Both the position numbers and the translations under genes were made by a program. Shown here in pieces: positions 11,734 to 23,277 of a stretch of 64,000 nucleotides of DNA (within the stretch, counting starts at the first letter, position 1; each line of letters starts with the position of its first letter). The notes beneath the pieces were generated by a model that was given only the letters and a program-made list of their open reading frames with translations, was not told where the DNA came from and ran no database searches. Source of the stretch: Boesenbergia rotunda (Eukaryota > Streptophyta > Magnoliopsida > Zingiberales > Zingiberaceae); assembly GCA_024364735.1 (NCBI GenBank), contig JAGFNQ010004005.1, positions 499,456 to 563,455 on the forward strand, in the 5' to 3' direction.

Positions 11734-13356
11734 TCATTTGTCATGAGTCCTAACTTGGCTCTTATTGCTCCCCCATGAGCTCTTAGCATTAGCCACCTCT
11801 CTAGGTAACTCATCCACAATCACTAGGTCATACCAGTGTTTCTTCGGTAATTCTTGGCCTATAAATCTCACCTTCTTAACCTTGGACACCTTATCCTTAG
11901 TTAAGTTCTTCTTTTTCTTAACCTTGGACATCTTGTCCTTGGTTAATTTATTCTTACCTTTAAATGATACTCCCTTGCTATTTTTGTACTTCTCTTTGTT
12001 ATAGTCATATAACACTCTTGCATATGACTTTTTCTTAGCATTGGAGAACCTAGACCGGTACCTCAACCTCGATCTATAGTGGTTGGGTTTTTTACTACCC
12101 AACACCATACCTAACCTTTTAGATCCAATAATGAATCTATTAGGGTTTTCTCCAATTTCTCAAGTTTTACCCTCAAAGCTTGATTTTCTCTTTCTAGATT
12201 CTTAAACCTAGAATCGACATGTCCACCTTCGACATTCCTAGACTTACCCATTTGTCTAGGCATATGCATCCCCTTCTTGGGATTTATGTCTTAGTCCGTA
12301 GGTCTAATAGTTATAGGTTTATCATGATGCATGGATTGCCTAGGGTTTTGATATGCATTATTAATCCTATCTTATAATGATATTAAAATCCAAAATTTTA
12401 CATGGGTAAATAATAAACATTATTCCTAGCATTCATGGAGGAATTTAAATCTAAATTATACTTTGAGTTAGGGTATACCTCCCTTACCCTTGAAGCTCTC
12501 CCTTGACATGGGCTTTTCATTTTCTTCTTCTACCACTTCTTCAAATGTTTCAATTTCTTAAATTCTCTCTTCCTTGAGTATTTGGTGTGGTAGTGGCCCC
12601 ACACACCACATGTGAAGTATCTAACCTTCGTTCTTTTCCTTTGGGTTTTGTCATTCCTACAACCCATGTAAGAATTCAAAGGAATTGAAATCATGAGTTT
12701 AGGATTTACCTCCTTTTTCTTACCCATTGGACACTAATTCTTCTAGTGTCCCTTTTTATTACACCCGAAGTTTATGATATGGTCCTTCGACTTCACTTTG
12801 GTGGAGGTGCTAGGTAAGTTGACTTATTCTTCAACCTTTGATGATGTGGATGATCCCTCATCTTCTTTTGCCACTTCACATGAGGAGGTGGATGATGCTT
12901 CTTCTTCTTTCTCTTCCTTGAATGTTGAGCTCATCTCCTCATCTGATAGGTCCTTCTCCTCCTCTTGAACCAAAGAGCCCTTCTCCTTAGACTCCTCCAC
13001 TTCTTATGCTTGTGTAGGATTCTCATGAAGAGCTATCATCTTACTCCATAGCTCAAGAACATTCTTGTATTCACCTACATGACGAATCATATCATTTGGC
13101 AAAACATTAATTAAAATTGATATTTCCTTATTATTTACCTTTGATTATGATTGTTGCTCTTTGGTCCAATATCTTGGTCGGGGATTCTTCCCATAGTTGT
13201 CTCTTGGGGCTTCAAATGATTCTTCGATGGCTATCATCATATCCTAATCAATGTCGAACCACGTCTTCACTTGCATCCTCCAATAATCAAAGTTGTCGCG
13301 ATTGTATGCAAGTGGGATGGTGGTGTCATCGCTCAATTTTTCTTCAAAATCCATTT
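11734..13356 (-). pseudogene. SIRE-type gag remnant
   Basis: Read on the minus strand from about 13356, decayed codons give an MDFEEKLSDDTTIPLAYN-like start, a DYWRMQVKTWF segment typical of plant Copia gag, an acidic/serine-rich region (about 12980-12770), a zinc-knuckle region near 12600 and a lysine-rich C-terminal part (ORF 11734-12108). The knuckle FTCGVWGH has tyrosines where the first and last cysteines should be, so it could not bind zinc normally. Stops and frameshifts divide the frame. No protease or integrase follows. Confidence 0.7.
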
Positions 13357-13397
13357 TCCTCTAGCATATTGCTCTCTCGATAATTAGTCCGTAGATG

Positions 13398-13418
13398 AAC
13401 GATCTCGCTCTAATACCA
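13398..13418 (-). promoter_or_regulatory. Primer-binding site (initiator-Met tRNA type)
   Basis: On the minus strand, TGGTATTAGAGC starts two bases after the 5' LTR. This is one substitution from TGGTATCAGAGC, the usual complement of the plant initiator-methionine tRNA 3' end used by Copia elements. It fixes the orientation of the element. Confidence 0.75.
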
Positions 13419-13420
13419 AA

Positions 13421-14292
13421 TGTTGAGTGATTGGATGCCAGTTAGATGGGGGTGAATATCTCGTCACTCTCAAATCGTCGGTTCTCTTCCTACAACGTTA
13501 GTGTGCGCAACGGAAATATAATTAAATTAAAACACTAACAAGAAGACAAACCGATGTAACGTGGATTGGAGATAGCGCTCCTACTCCACGGTTATCCGTA
13601 AGATAAACGATCACGATCCGTTAGTAGATGACTCCCCAAAAAACCTCCAACTATGCTCACGTAGCCCTTTGTGGCTGGAGAAACCTTGCCACAACCTCAC
13701 CAAGAACACTTGAGCACTTAAACTACTAATTGGCCATTAACCAAGACAAATTTTGTCAACCTTGCTCAAGCAAACCAAGTTCTCTTAAATAGAACTCATT
13801 TGTTGATCCAGTCATTACCAGTTGACTGACAATTGTCGAATTCGAACGTTACAGCCCAATGTTCGAATCCAGATAACACTAGTCGACTGCACAGAAAGAT
13901 CAATCGACTGATCTTTCTGTGGCCTTAACCAGTCAACTGATCTCATACCAATCGATTGGTAAACCCTAAACCTAGGGTTTCCCTTCCCGAGTACATTTCA
14001 CTTATACTCGGACCCTCATGACTCACTCTCTTCTTTGCATCCTTGACATCCTCATGTCATCCTTCGCGTATGCCTCGAAGTGTGATTCCCTCGACTTATC
14101 ATTGTTGCATTGTACACGGTCCCTTGGATGCTCCATCTTTCACCATACCCGAAGTCATCATGATGAGTCATATGTGTATCCTACAAACCTGCACACTCAA
14201 ATACATATATCAAATACATGGATGAACCTAACTTAAACTCTTTGCCTGATCATCAAAATATATGGTCCAACGGACTATAAATTGCCTCAACA
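13421..14292 (-). repeat. 5' LTR of the SIRE-like derivative
   Basis: It begins TGTTGAGTG and ends CTCAACA, giving good inverted termini. It is collinear with the 3' LTR at 8665-9641 but about 105 bases shorter, mostly in the palindrome-rich part (about 13810-13960). The perfect GTTGT duplication follows at 14293-14297. Confidence 0.82.
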
Positions 14293-14297
14293 GTTGT

Positions 14298-15387
14298 CTC
14301 AACCATTCTTTGCACACACTACTAATGCTGGAGAAGTCTCTCATGATTTACCTTTCTTCAGACAATGAGGGGTCACCCTGGAAGGGTAGTCGAGGTGACG
14401 ATTTCACCTTTTTGCTGTCAAATTTCTCTTTACTCTTTTTTTTAAAGAATTTCCTCTTTGCTCTCTTATATATATTTTAAAAAATTTTATGATGTTTATT
14501 TTTAAACATAAGAATTGTTATGGTACTGATTTTTAAAAATTAGCATTATTTTATTTTTTTTTTAAAATAGTAAAAAAAAAGAGGACATACTCCAGACCAT
14601 TATAAAAACTCACAGAAGTTGAATGAGTCCAATCGAAGCTCTCTAGGTTCATTAATAAGTTTTAATCAAAATTCATTGATGAGCTTAGGAGATTAATGGA
14701 AGAGGGAAGTACAACAAAGATATTGTATATTCCTAATTCTAACATTTCTACGATAAGTTACATGTATGTGTTAATTACCTTAAAATCATAAACTTTGAAA
14801 ACCTTCTTATTATTGTTATTAATGACTTCAAACTGATATCCTTTGACAAATATAAACTCTGGGGCACTACAGAAACCTATAACACTTGAAATGAGTCTGA
14901 TTATAACTCTCTAGATTCATCAATGGGTTTCGATCGAACATAACACTCTGGTGTTAATTTTGGAATATTATCACCATTGTGGTGTTGATCTTCCAAAACC
15001 ATCACTTGAGTGTTCTGAAAGTTTGAAGAAGCATCGATTTGGCATGTAGAATGTCCCATTCTAATATTCGAGTTGGATTCAAGAAATTTGCTCTATTGTT
15101 TCAACATCAATAAGTTATGTGTATGCGCCTATTATATTAAAGTCATAAAATTTGAAAACTTTCTAAAAATTGTTGTTAATGACTTCAAGCTCATATCTTT
15201 AGACACATATAAACTCCGATGCACTTCAAAAACCTATAGCATTTGAAATCGGTCTGATCAGAGTTCTCTAAATCCATCAATGAATTTCAGTCAAAACACA
15301 TTGATGGACCTAAAGAGTTTCGATTGAATCTATTCTAACTCTGGTGGGTTTCTATTGTGTCATGGAGTACAAATATGCTCTTATGTA
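14298..15387. repeat. Unclassified AT-rich repeat with diverged internal copies
   Basis: Three diverged copies of a roughly 100-bp segment (containing ACTCTCTAGATTCATCAA-like words) start near 14590, 14870 and 15195, about 280-325 bases apart. No coding sequence or terminal repeats were recognised, so the element class is unknown. Confidence 0.35.
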
Positions 15388-16432
15388 CTACAACAATAAT
15401 AGTCAAACCTTATCCCATTAGACAAGATCGACTATATGAATTCTTCTATGTCATTGGGCTCTATCCTCTACTATATAATCATATATACTTAAATAAATTT
15501 TATCATTTTTATTATTATTAACCAAATCTTTTTAGGTATTCCTCTTACTCATTTGATATGCATATTTGTCATAATTTTATATCGACTAACCAGAGCATTT
15601 ATTGTTTGTCTAATGACATGTCCATACTATCTTAAATGAATCTTTTAGAGTTTTTTCTCAATAGATACAATTCTTATTTTTTATTTTATTCATCCTTGTA
15701 TGTCCACACATCCACCTTAGCATTCTCATCTCTGCAACTCTCATCTTCTTCTCATGTGCTCGAGTTAAAGTCCAACATTCAGCGTTATATAACATAGCAG
15801 GTTTAACCGTTGTTTGGTAAAACTTCTCTTAAGTTTTAGAAGTATTTTATGATCACATAAAACACCTGACGTCCTATTCCATTTCAACTATCTATTTTGT
15901 ATTTTATATAAGACATCTCTTTCAATCTCTCCATAATTTTATAAAAATAATCTTAAATACTTAAAGCTCTCAATTTCAAATAACTCGTTAACTCTTATCT
16001 TAACAATTATTTCATTACGTTTAATATTATAAACTTAAATTTCATATATTCTATCTTTACTCCACTAAGCTTAAAATCTTTAACTTCTAATATTTTCTGT
16101 CAAGATTCTAGTTTATCATTTACTCCTTCATGTGTCTTATCAACCAAAACAATATTCTCTACAAATAATATGCACTGCAGTACTGTGTTTTGAATGTATC
16201 CAGTGAATTCCTCATAATTAGTGTAAAAAGATAGACTTAAAACTGATCCTTGATGTAACCCAATCTTTATTGAAAATACTTTAATTAATCTGTCTAAAGT
16301 CTTCACTCTAATCGTTATATCCTCATACTTATTCTTAATTAGTTCAATATATGTTATACTAACAATTCTCTTTACTAGAATTCTCCATATAAATTCTCTT
16401 GAGATTTTATCTAAGTTTTTTTCTAAATCTAT
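15388..16432 (-). pseudogene. RTE-like LINE reverse-transcriptase remnant (3' portion)
   Basis: On the minus strand, codons near 16435-16100 give IDLEKN, ISREFIWR, an IGLHQGSVLS segment and LFVENIVLVD, where the catalytic Asp-Asp of the usual LFADDIVLVD has been lost. Farther along (about 15830-15700) another frame gives the C-terminal motif AECWTLTRAHEKKMR followed by MRMLRWMCGHTR, typical of plant RTE-type LINEs. The end contains the characteristic GGGATAAGG segment followed by an ATTGTTGT tail near 15390-15415. The 5' part is missing at the CACTA boundary at 16433. The element is dead. Confidence 0.75.
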
Positions 16433-17856
16433 CACTACAAGAAAAATCAACAATACTTATGGGATTACCAGAAGGATTAATATTCCGTCAGTGAATACCG
16501 ACGGAAATGTTTTCCCTCGGAAAATACCTACGAAGAATAAGTTTTTGTCGGTAATAAGGGATTTGACTCCATGGTCGAGGTATTCCTGACGAAATATAGG
16601 GTTTCGTGGGTAAAATTTTTTGACAAAATTAACATTCCATCGGAAACTTGGGTTTTCGTGGCCACATAAGCGAGGTAATTCTTGATGGAATGTAGGGTTT
16701 TGTCCATAAAATTTCTGACGGAATTAACATTTCGTCGGAAACTTACCAAGGCAATTCCCGAAGGAATGTAGGGTTCCGTCAGTAAATTAGGTTTTATTTC
16801 CGTCGGGAATAACCCACATTTGCCATGTATGCTTACGATATTCCCGACGGAATAAGAATTTTCGTCAGAAAATTTCAAAGGAAATTCTTATTTTGTCGGA
16901 ATTTGCGAATAAAATTAGGGATGATCTCCTCCTCTGGCTCTGACATGTTCCGGCCTCCTCATTCCTCGACTCGGTCTCCAATGAAGGTATGTCACCCTTC
17001 CTCTCCTTCGAGCTCCTTCCTCGTGGCAATGGCCGACCGGCCAGATTTGGCCATGGCCAGCCAGAACTGGCTGCGACCGACCGATTCTGGTTGCGGCCGT
17101 CCTATTCTGGCCGCAACCTACCGCATTCTGATCGTGGCCGACCAGTATTGGCTACGTCCGATTGTTTTCTAGCCAGTGTCAGCTAGTCTTGCCGCGACGA
17201 CCAAATATTTATAGTAATGTATTCATAATTACTATAAATATTTTTTGCATTCAAGTTGTTTTGGCTAAAATAGCTTAACAACCAAATGATTACTATTGTA
17301 TTTCTACTCATCTCGTAATATTATTTATACTCTTTATTAATGAATTTGAGCTCTTTGGTAGGATATTGCAATTATTTCTCTTCTCCGTTTCGACTACTGA
17401 TCTTCAGGTATAACTATTTGTTTGTAGGACACTGTATATATTAAATTAGTATAATTTGCTAAGTGTGTGCATTAGCTATAATTATTTGGTTATTTGAGTG
17501 TGGTATTTTAGAGTTTATTGTAGGAATATGAAAAGTGTTTATTATAGGAGCTATCTTTTAGAACAAATTATTTTGTTAGTGTTTTGACGTTATTAGAAAT
17601 TAAAGATAGTAGACTTTAATTTTTATCTGATCTAAAATGAGAAGAGGGTCAAGAGCAGCGATTTAAAGCTACATGGAATATTTATTCTGTCAAACTTTAC
17701 AAAGACTTCCTCTATTATACTAAATAAAAAGAAATAAAATCAGTATATGTTTCTACCAAGATATTGGGTGCATGGACGATTACTTGGGCTAAACAAAGGT
17801 GGAAATAAAATGCTTATAATGCTCAAGCTAATAGAAACACTGAGTCAGGTGACCTA

Positions 17857-20800
17857 TGTCACGCCCCGAGACCCAGGAGCCGCTGATCCAATATAAAATC
17901 GGACAGCACCTCCCCTGTCCGGCGGACAATTTACACATACACACAACAACTATAAACAACACACGCAGTATATATTTGGCCTCAGGCCTCCAAAATAGAT
18001 AAACACAACCTAAAAGCATCAAACAACTAAGTAAATCATACCTGACTGCGGACCGGTCCGACTTAGGATAGAACAACCAATACAACAACCCCTTAGGGCA
18101 CACGACACACTCGTAGTACATATACAAATCACTAAGGACATATGAAACAAATACACTGCCCAGTACAAACACATAACCATGTCGTCACGATGGGTAGGGA
18201 CTGGCTGCTGGGCTCTTCTGGCGACTCCAAGTATCTCAACCTGAAATAAAAATATATGGCAACGGGGTGAGTCCATAACTCAGCGAATACCCAGCAGATA
18301 TGCATAGTATGTTATAATAACAATAGGAGTCTACGCTGATACCGTCTCATATGAACAATAGGAAGGGTATACTGAAGATACTGAATAAAGATACATACCA
18401 GAATCCATCTATCCTGCAAAGGGTGACATAAGTCCCTAGGGAACAAGTATAACATATATTCCAAGGTATACAGGTATCCAGTATATGCATGTCAAACAAG
18501 TGCAGCAAATAAATGCAGCAATCAATGCACGATGCAAAATATGCACATGGTGCAATGTCATGGTCACCCCTGACGCCAATCAAGCCACCGAGACAGGCGA
18601 TACTGTGTCGGCCGAGTGGGTAGAGCTGTGACACTGTACGCACCCTGATATCACTGCTCCTGAGTGACCGAGTGGACAGGATGCTGTCGGGGGACCGCCC
18701 CCCTACCCCATGTATATATGAGGGAGCGTCGCTCTCATCTCCTCTGGTCTATGGGAAGAGAAGGGATCTCCGCCTGCTACCACGCTCCGAAGCCACTACC
18801 CCTGAGCGGTCGAGCGGAGCAGTACAGAGCAAATGCACACATCCTACGGTATCCACTAACCCATGAGTGGCCGTGTGCGCATATCATGTACCGGAAGACG
18901 ATAGGCTCAACCACAAGGGAGTCGCTGATCGCCGGCATGCAACAATGCAAGGATGGTGTATGATAGATACACATACCTCCCTCCCAAGTCCTCAGTATAC
19001 TAGGTCTCAGTCTGAAATCCTATAACAGGAAATACAGTTAACCTACAAGGTATACTGGCCGAAAACTACAGATCCCTCAAGGTCAAAGGCAGGAGATACA
19101 TCACGATCTCTAAGCATACATATAGATATGACACTACCTGATACTGTATGGAACTAACAGCATAATAACTCAGGGATAAACCACAGGTATCTAGGACAGG
19201 CATAATAAACAGGGATAGTCAACAAGTATCCAGAACAGGCATACTAACCAGGATAACTAACAAGTATCCAAGACAGGCATAATAACCAGGGATAACTAAC
19301 AAGTATCCAAGACAGGCATAATAACCAGGGATAACTAACAAGTATCCAAGACAGGCATAATAACCCAAGGATAACTAACGAGTATCCAGAACAGGCATAA
19401 TAACCAGGGATAAATAACAAGTATCCAGAACAGACATAATAAACAGGGATAGCGTATGATCTTACTGCTATCTATAACAGGCTATGCATAACAAGATGAC
19501 AATATCTAAAAGATAAGTCAAAGGGTACCCGCCTCCGAATAGACGCTCGTACGCAAAGAGAACCTCCTGTCCGATGGTCCGCAACCGAAAGTCCAAATCC
19601 ATGTCCTGTATCATAGGACATATTTAATTAGCTATCACACAGAAACGGTAACTAGCTAATAAATCCCTAAGTCATATTAGGATTAACCTAACCATCTCAA
19701 TTAGGTTTAATTCCACAAAGCTAAACCCAAACCTAACCGCACCATGACCAATTCTTGGAGCCTATCACAGAACATCCATTTACCCAAGTGTCACGCTACC
19801 ATCAATTAGCCCAATCATCAACCTAAACCAATAAAGCAAAGTATCCTTTGACACAAATTCACTAATCCCTTTGTCACTATCAATACCTTGAAACAAAAAG
19901 GGTCCAAAAGCCCACGACCAAATTTGGAAATCTCCAACTACAATTAAACAACACAGTTTGCTTCAACTCCAAATGGAGCTCACGGCAAAAGCATAGGTAA
20001 TCAATGAATCCAGCCTCTACCAAAGCCCAAAATCGAATCAATATCCAATACACAGTTCATTCACCAGCTGACCTTCATAATCCATCCAATTCTTTCAATC
20101 CACCAAACTTAATTCCCCAAAGGAACTCACAGTCGGAAATAGCACAACATGAACACCCAGACAGAACCATGCCCAAAAGAAAAATAGATCGAAACCTAAT
20201 GATATACTCACGGCTCAAAATCGAATAGCTAACCCAAGATCACATTACCTGATGCGCCGGTAGGGACGATTCTTGCCCTGATCCAACAAGCTCAGAGGTT
20301 GCAAGACGAAAATGCCACCAGGATTCCCTCGTCTTCAATGACTCGCATGAAACCCCGGATCTGTCCTTGCCGATTGAAGCTTCGGATTAGCAGCCACGAA
20401 GGGAGATTAGGTCAGAGAGATGAGTGACGCTCACTTGCTGCGATTGAGATGAAAGGACGCAAACATAAGGAAAACCGACCTCTCACCACTGTCGACGGGA
20501 GCTAGGGCATCGTCAGAGTGCCTCCCGTCAATAGGCGTCGGCTGCGACTAGGGTTCGCCACACCGGAAGAAGAGGAAGGGGATGGCGTCGGCGCTCGATT
20601 GGGAGAGGAAGGAGAGAACTGCGGCGGAAAACAGAGCCCTAATCGGCTCTTATTTGAGGTCATTTTGCATTTAAGCCCACAAACATTGGCCCTATTACAA
20701 AACTGACCCTAGGTTTTTAAATTACTTTATCCATTAACCCTTGTAACTATTTGATTCATTACATTATAGTCCTTTCTAATGTTTATATTATACCATTTGA

Positions 20801-20887
20801 ACCCCAAAATTTATTGTATGAGCCAGTAAACTATAAGACCCTTTTCCGAGACCTTTCCGGAATGGAATAAAAATGTCGGATTTAACA
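17857..20887. mobile_element. Large solo LTR nested in the CACTA element
   Basis: It begins TGTCACGCCCCGAG, ends GGATTTAACA, and is flanked by a perfect 5-bp duplication ACCTA (17852-17856 and 20888-20892). The length, 3031 bp, and the TGTCACGCCCC start suggest a Gypsy chromovirus (Del/Tekay-like) LTR, although no coding region is present to confirm this. Orientation is not resolved. It contains a 39-bp tandem array (19165-19455) and GC-rich stretches whose open frames look accidental. Confidence 0.72.
19165..19455. repeat. Tandem array of a 39-bp unit
   Basis: About seven units of the type AGGCATAATAACCAGGGATA followed by ACTAACAAGTATCCAAGAC run head to tail. Three central units are practically identical and the outer ones diverge. 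The array lies inside the 3-kb solo LTR. Confidence 0.85.
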
Positions 20888-21033
20888 ACCTAAGTATCGG
20901 AACTGGTCGTAATATGTTTGGGTCCAAATCTATTGTCGAGCATGCTATGAATTTAGTAAGTTTAATATAAAGTTGGTACAAAGCAAGATTTCTATTTATT
21001 ACCAATCTTGCATAACTTTGGCCTAATATATTT

Positions 21034-21650
21034 GTGTATGTAGGGACATCAACTAGCTCAACAACCCACTAGTATGGAGGTCTTTGTGAAGACCCAAAGA
21101 AAAAAGATTGCACATTTGTTGATGCTCATTCTCAGACCATCCATGTAAGTAAATTAACTTTATGTAATAGTTTCTATCTTGCTTACCTTTAGTACTTGTT
21201 ATTGATTCGTTCATTAATCATCTTATATTTTACAATAGGCATAAATCATTGATAGAGTCACTCAGGTATCTCAGCTTGTAATAAAGAGGGGGAGTCACAA
21301 TCTCTGCCCATTGACGCGTACTTAACAAGATATATTATGACAAAAAACTCTACCCTCTACGGCATAGGGTCTCGGGCCCAAATTTCTTTTGAGTGTCTAA
21401 GGCATCTTAGGGGTCGTGCCAGTTCCTTTTCTTCTGAGATGGCGACTTTAAGACAAGAAAATCAGAAACTGCACACTCAAATGACTTCTATGAATGAGAG
21501 GATGCAATAGTAGATGGCCATCAAGACGCAGAGGAGGTTTGATAAGGATGCGAGAAGAGCAAAGGACTAGAAGCTTAAGGATGAAAATAGAGCTCTCATA
21601 AGTCATATGCGAGATATTATAGTTTTAATGGATGTGCCTCCTCCAACATA
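21034..21650 (+). pseudogene. En/Spm TNP-A-like protein remnant
   Basis: Broken reading frames give an EVFVKTQRK segment, FVDAHSQT, PIDAYLTRYIM, an LYGIGSRAQISFE segment and a coiled-coil tail with MATLRQENQKLHTQMTS. This order is characteristic of the plant Ptta/En/Spm transposon protein family (TNP-A-like, DNA-binding accessory protein). At least one apparent intron (near 21150-21240) and several stop codons are present. It belongs to the surrounding CACTA element and is inactive. Confidence 0.65.
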
Positions 21651-22618
21651 GCATGGTTTTGAGTCATAGGAAACTCAAGATCCCTCAAACCCTGCTCATT
21701 AGCTTTCACTGAGGTTTGTTAATTACAACTTAGTTTTTTATTTATCATAAGTTGAACCTTGAAAAATATATTTATTCTGTTTATATATTATAATATGTTC
21801 ATTTCTTCATCATCATCTACTATTGTATCTAATTAAAATTAATTATACAGTTCATGCTATATGTCATTCTAATCATAATATATTTTATTTTATTTTTTAT
21901 AAGTTTCTACTATCGAACTGTGATGATGGATTTATTTTTTGATGTATGTGATTGGATACATAGATAGATATAGATATTTGATTTTAATGTAAGTATACTT
22001 TAGTTTGTTTTTGTTTGTACATTTACATATTTTAGTTGGATTGTTAGTTTGCGTTTATGTGTTTGTTTGATTATATTGTGTTTGTTTGGTATATTTGTGT
22101 GTATGTTTTGATATATTTGTGTTTTTATACCATCGTCTGTAATGATTTTATAGTTATATGTAAAATGCATATATAATCCCAATTATAAATAGATAATTGA
22201 TTTTTTTAAATTCTCTAACGGAATATCAAATTCATTGGCAAATATCGAACTCAAATGTTTCAATAATTATCGATGGAAAAGTAAAAAACCGTCGATGATT
22301 ATCAAGAGAATCCCTACTTTTCATAAGTAAATCTTGACGGAATTTGATTTTCCGTCTGTAATTACTGACGGAAAGTCGGGATTCTGTCGATGATCACCGA
22401 TGATATTTGAGTTTTCATCGTTAATTATCGATAGAACTTGACTTTTTGTCAGTAAAATTGATCGGCTTTCTTGGCCATTTGTCGACGGAATTTGTAAATC
22501 TGTCGAAAAAAATTTCCGACAGAATATAATTCTATTGTAACTTTATCAATGGAATCCTATTTCGTCGGTGTATTAGTTCCGACGGATTTGCTCCTGACAA
22601 TAAAATTTTTATAGGTAT

Positions 22619-23016
22619 TTCATTAGTAACTTTGGTTACTGAGTTATTGATGGAATGTTATGTGTATATCTTATTTTACTTTTACTCTTTGTAATTTTTA
22701 ATTAATTATCTGAGAAAATATATAATTTTTATTTTCTCAATTATGAATTCAAATTAATTTTTAATTATCCTGATTTCTTTTCTTATATATATCCAAAACT
22801 GCATACATGATCGGAAAAAAACAATTAATCACCCATGTTATTCGGTAAATTACCTAAACTTTGAATTTTTATTTGTTGCATTCGAAAATTGTTGGCCTGC
22901 CATTTTGAAAATCACCGAATTTAGATTATTTTCACTATTTTTATTTAGAAAGAATATGAATCGTATAATTTAATTAATAATGCAAAAGAAAATTTTAATG
23001 TTTTAGGTACTGAGGA

Positions 23017-23058
<42 letters not shown>

Positions 23059-23277
23059 GGCTTTAATGAATAATGGAGTTGATCGAGCCGTTTGATTTTC
23101 CGTTATCGTCACGTTGATTTCCGTAAACGACACGATAGACAGCGCAGCATCCGATAAGCCCGCTTTGCTCCTCGAGGCCTTTTCTCCCTCGTCATCCTCC
23201 TCCCCGATCTCGATCCGGCCGGCGACTTCTCCGCTCCAGTCCACTTTCAACGCCGTCGCCTGTTCTCCGTCAGCACC
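22619..23277. other. Upstream region of the GOST-family gene, with (TA)n tract
   Basis: AT-rich sequence with no ORF of its own. A pure TA dinucleotide run lies at about 23018-23055. From about 23155 the sequence becomes pyrimidine-rich and GC-rich, consistent with the 5' untranslated leader of the gene starting at 23278. Confidence 0.5.

Larger units (their letters stand above)
8665..14292 (-). mobile_element. Non-autonomous SIRE-like Copia derivative (gag kept, pol lost)
   Basis: Two similar LTRs (8665-9641 and 13421-14292) face the same way, with a primer-binding site beside the right one and a polypurine tract beside the left one, so the element reads on the minus strand. Perfect 5-bp duplications GTTGT flank it at 8660-8664 and 14293-14297. 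The internal region holds a decayed SIRE-type gag but no reverse transcriptase or integrase, and is too short for them. A later solo LTR sits inside at 10354-11323 in the opposite orientation. Confidence 0.85.
16433..22615 (+). mobile_element. CACTA (En/Spm) DNA transposon, degenerate, with nested solo LTR
   Basis: The left end is CACTACAAGAAAAATC, a classic CACTA terminus. The right end is a decayed inverse (AATTTTTATAGG). A 3-bp TAT occurs on both sides (16430-16432, 22616-22618), as expected for CACTA insertion. Subterminal regions (16483-16900 and 22210-22600) are crowded with CCGACGGAA/TTCCGTCGG-type motifs in both orientations, which are the transposase-binding repeats of such elements. 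A TNP-A-like coding remnant lies at 21034-21650. The catalytic transposase gene is absent. A 3-kb solo LTR occupies 17857-20887. Confidence 0.8.

Noticed and set aside
18664..18963. GC-rich open frames within 17857-20887
   Set aside because: They show no conserved motif and lie inside a solo LTR with clean target duplications.
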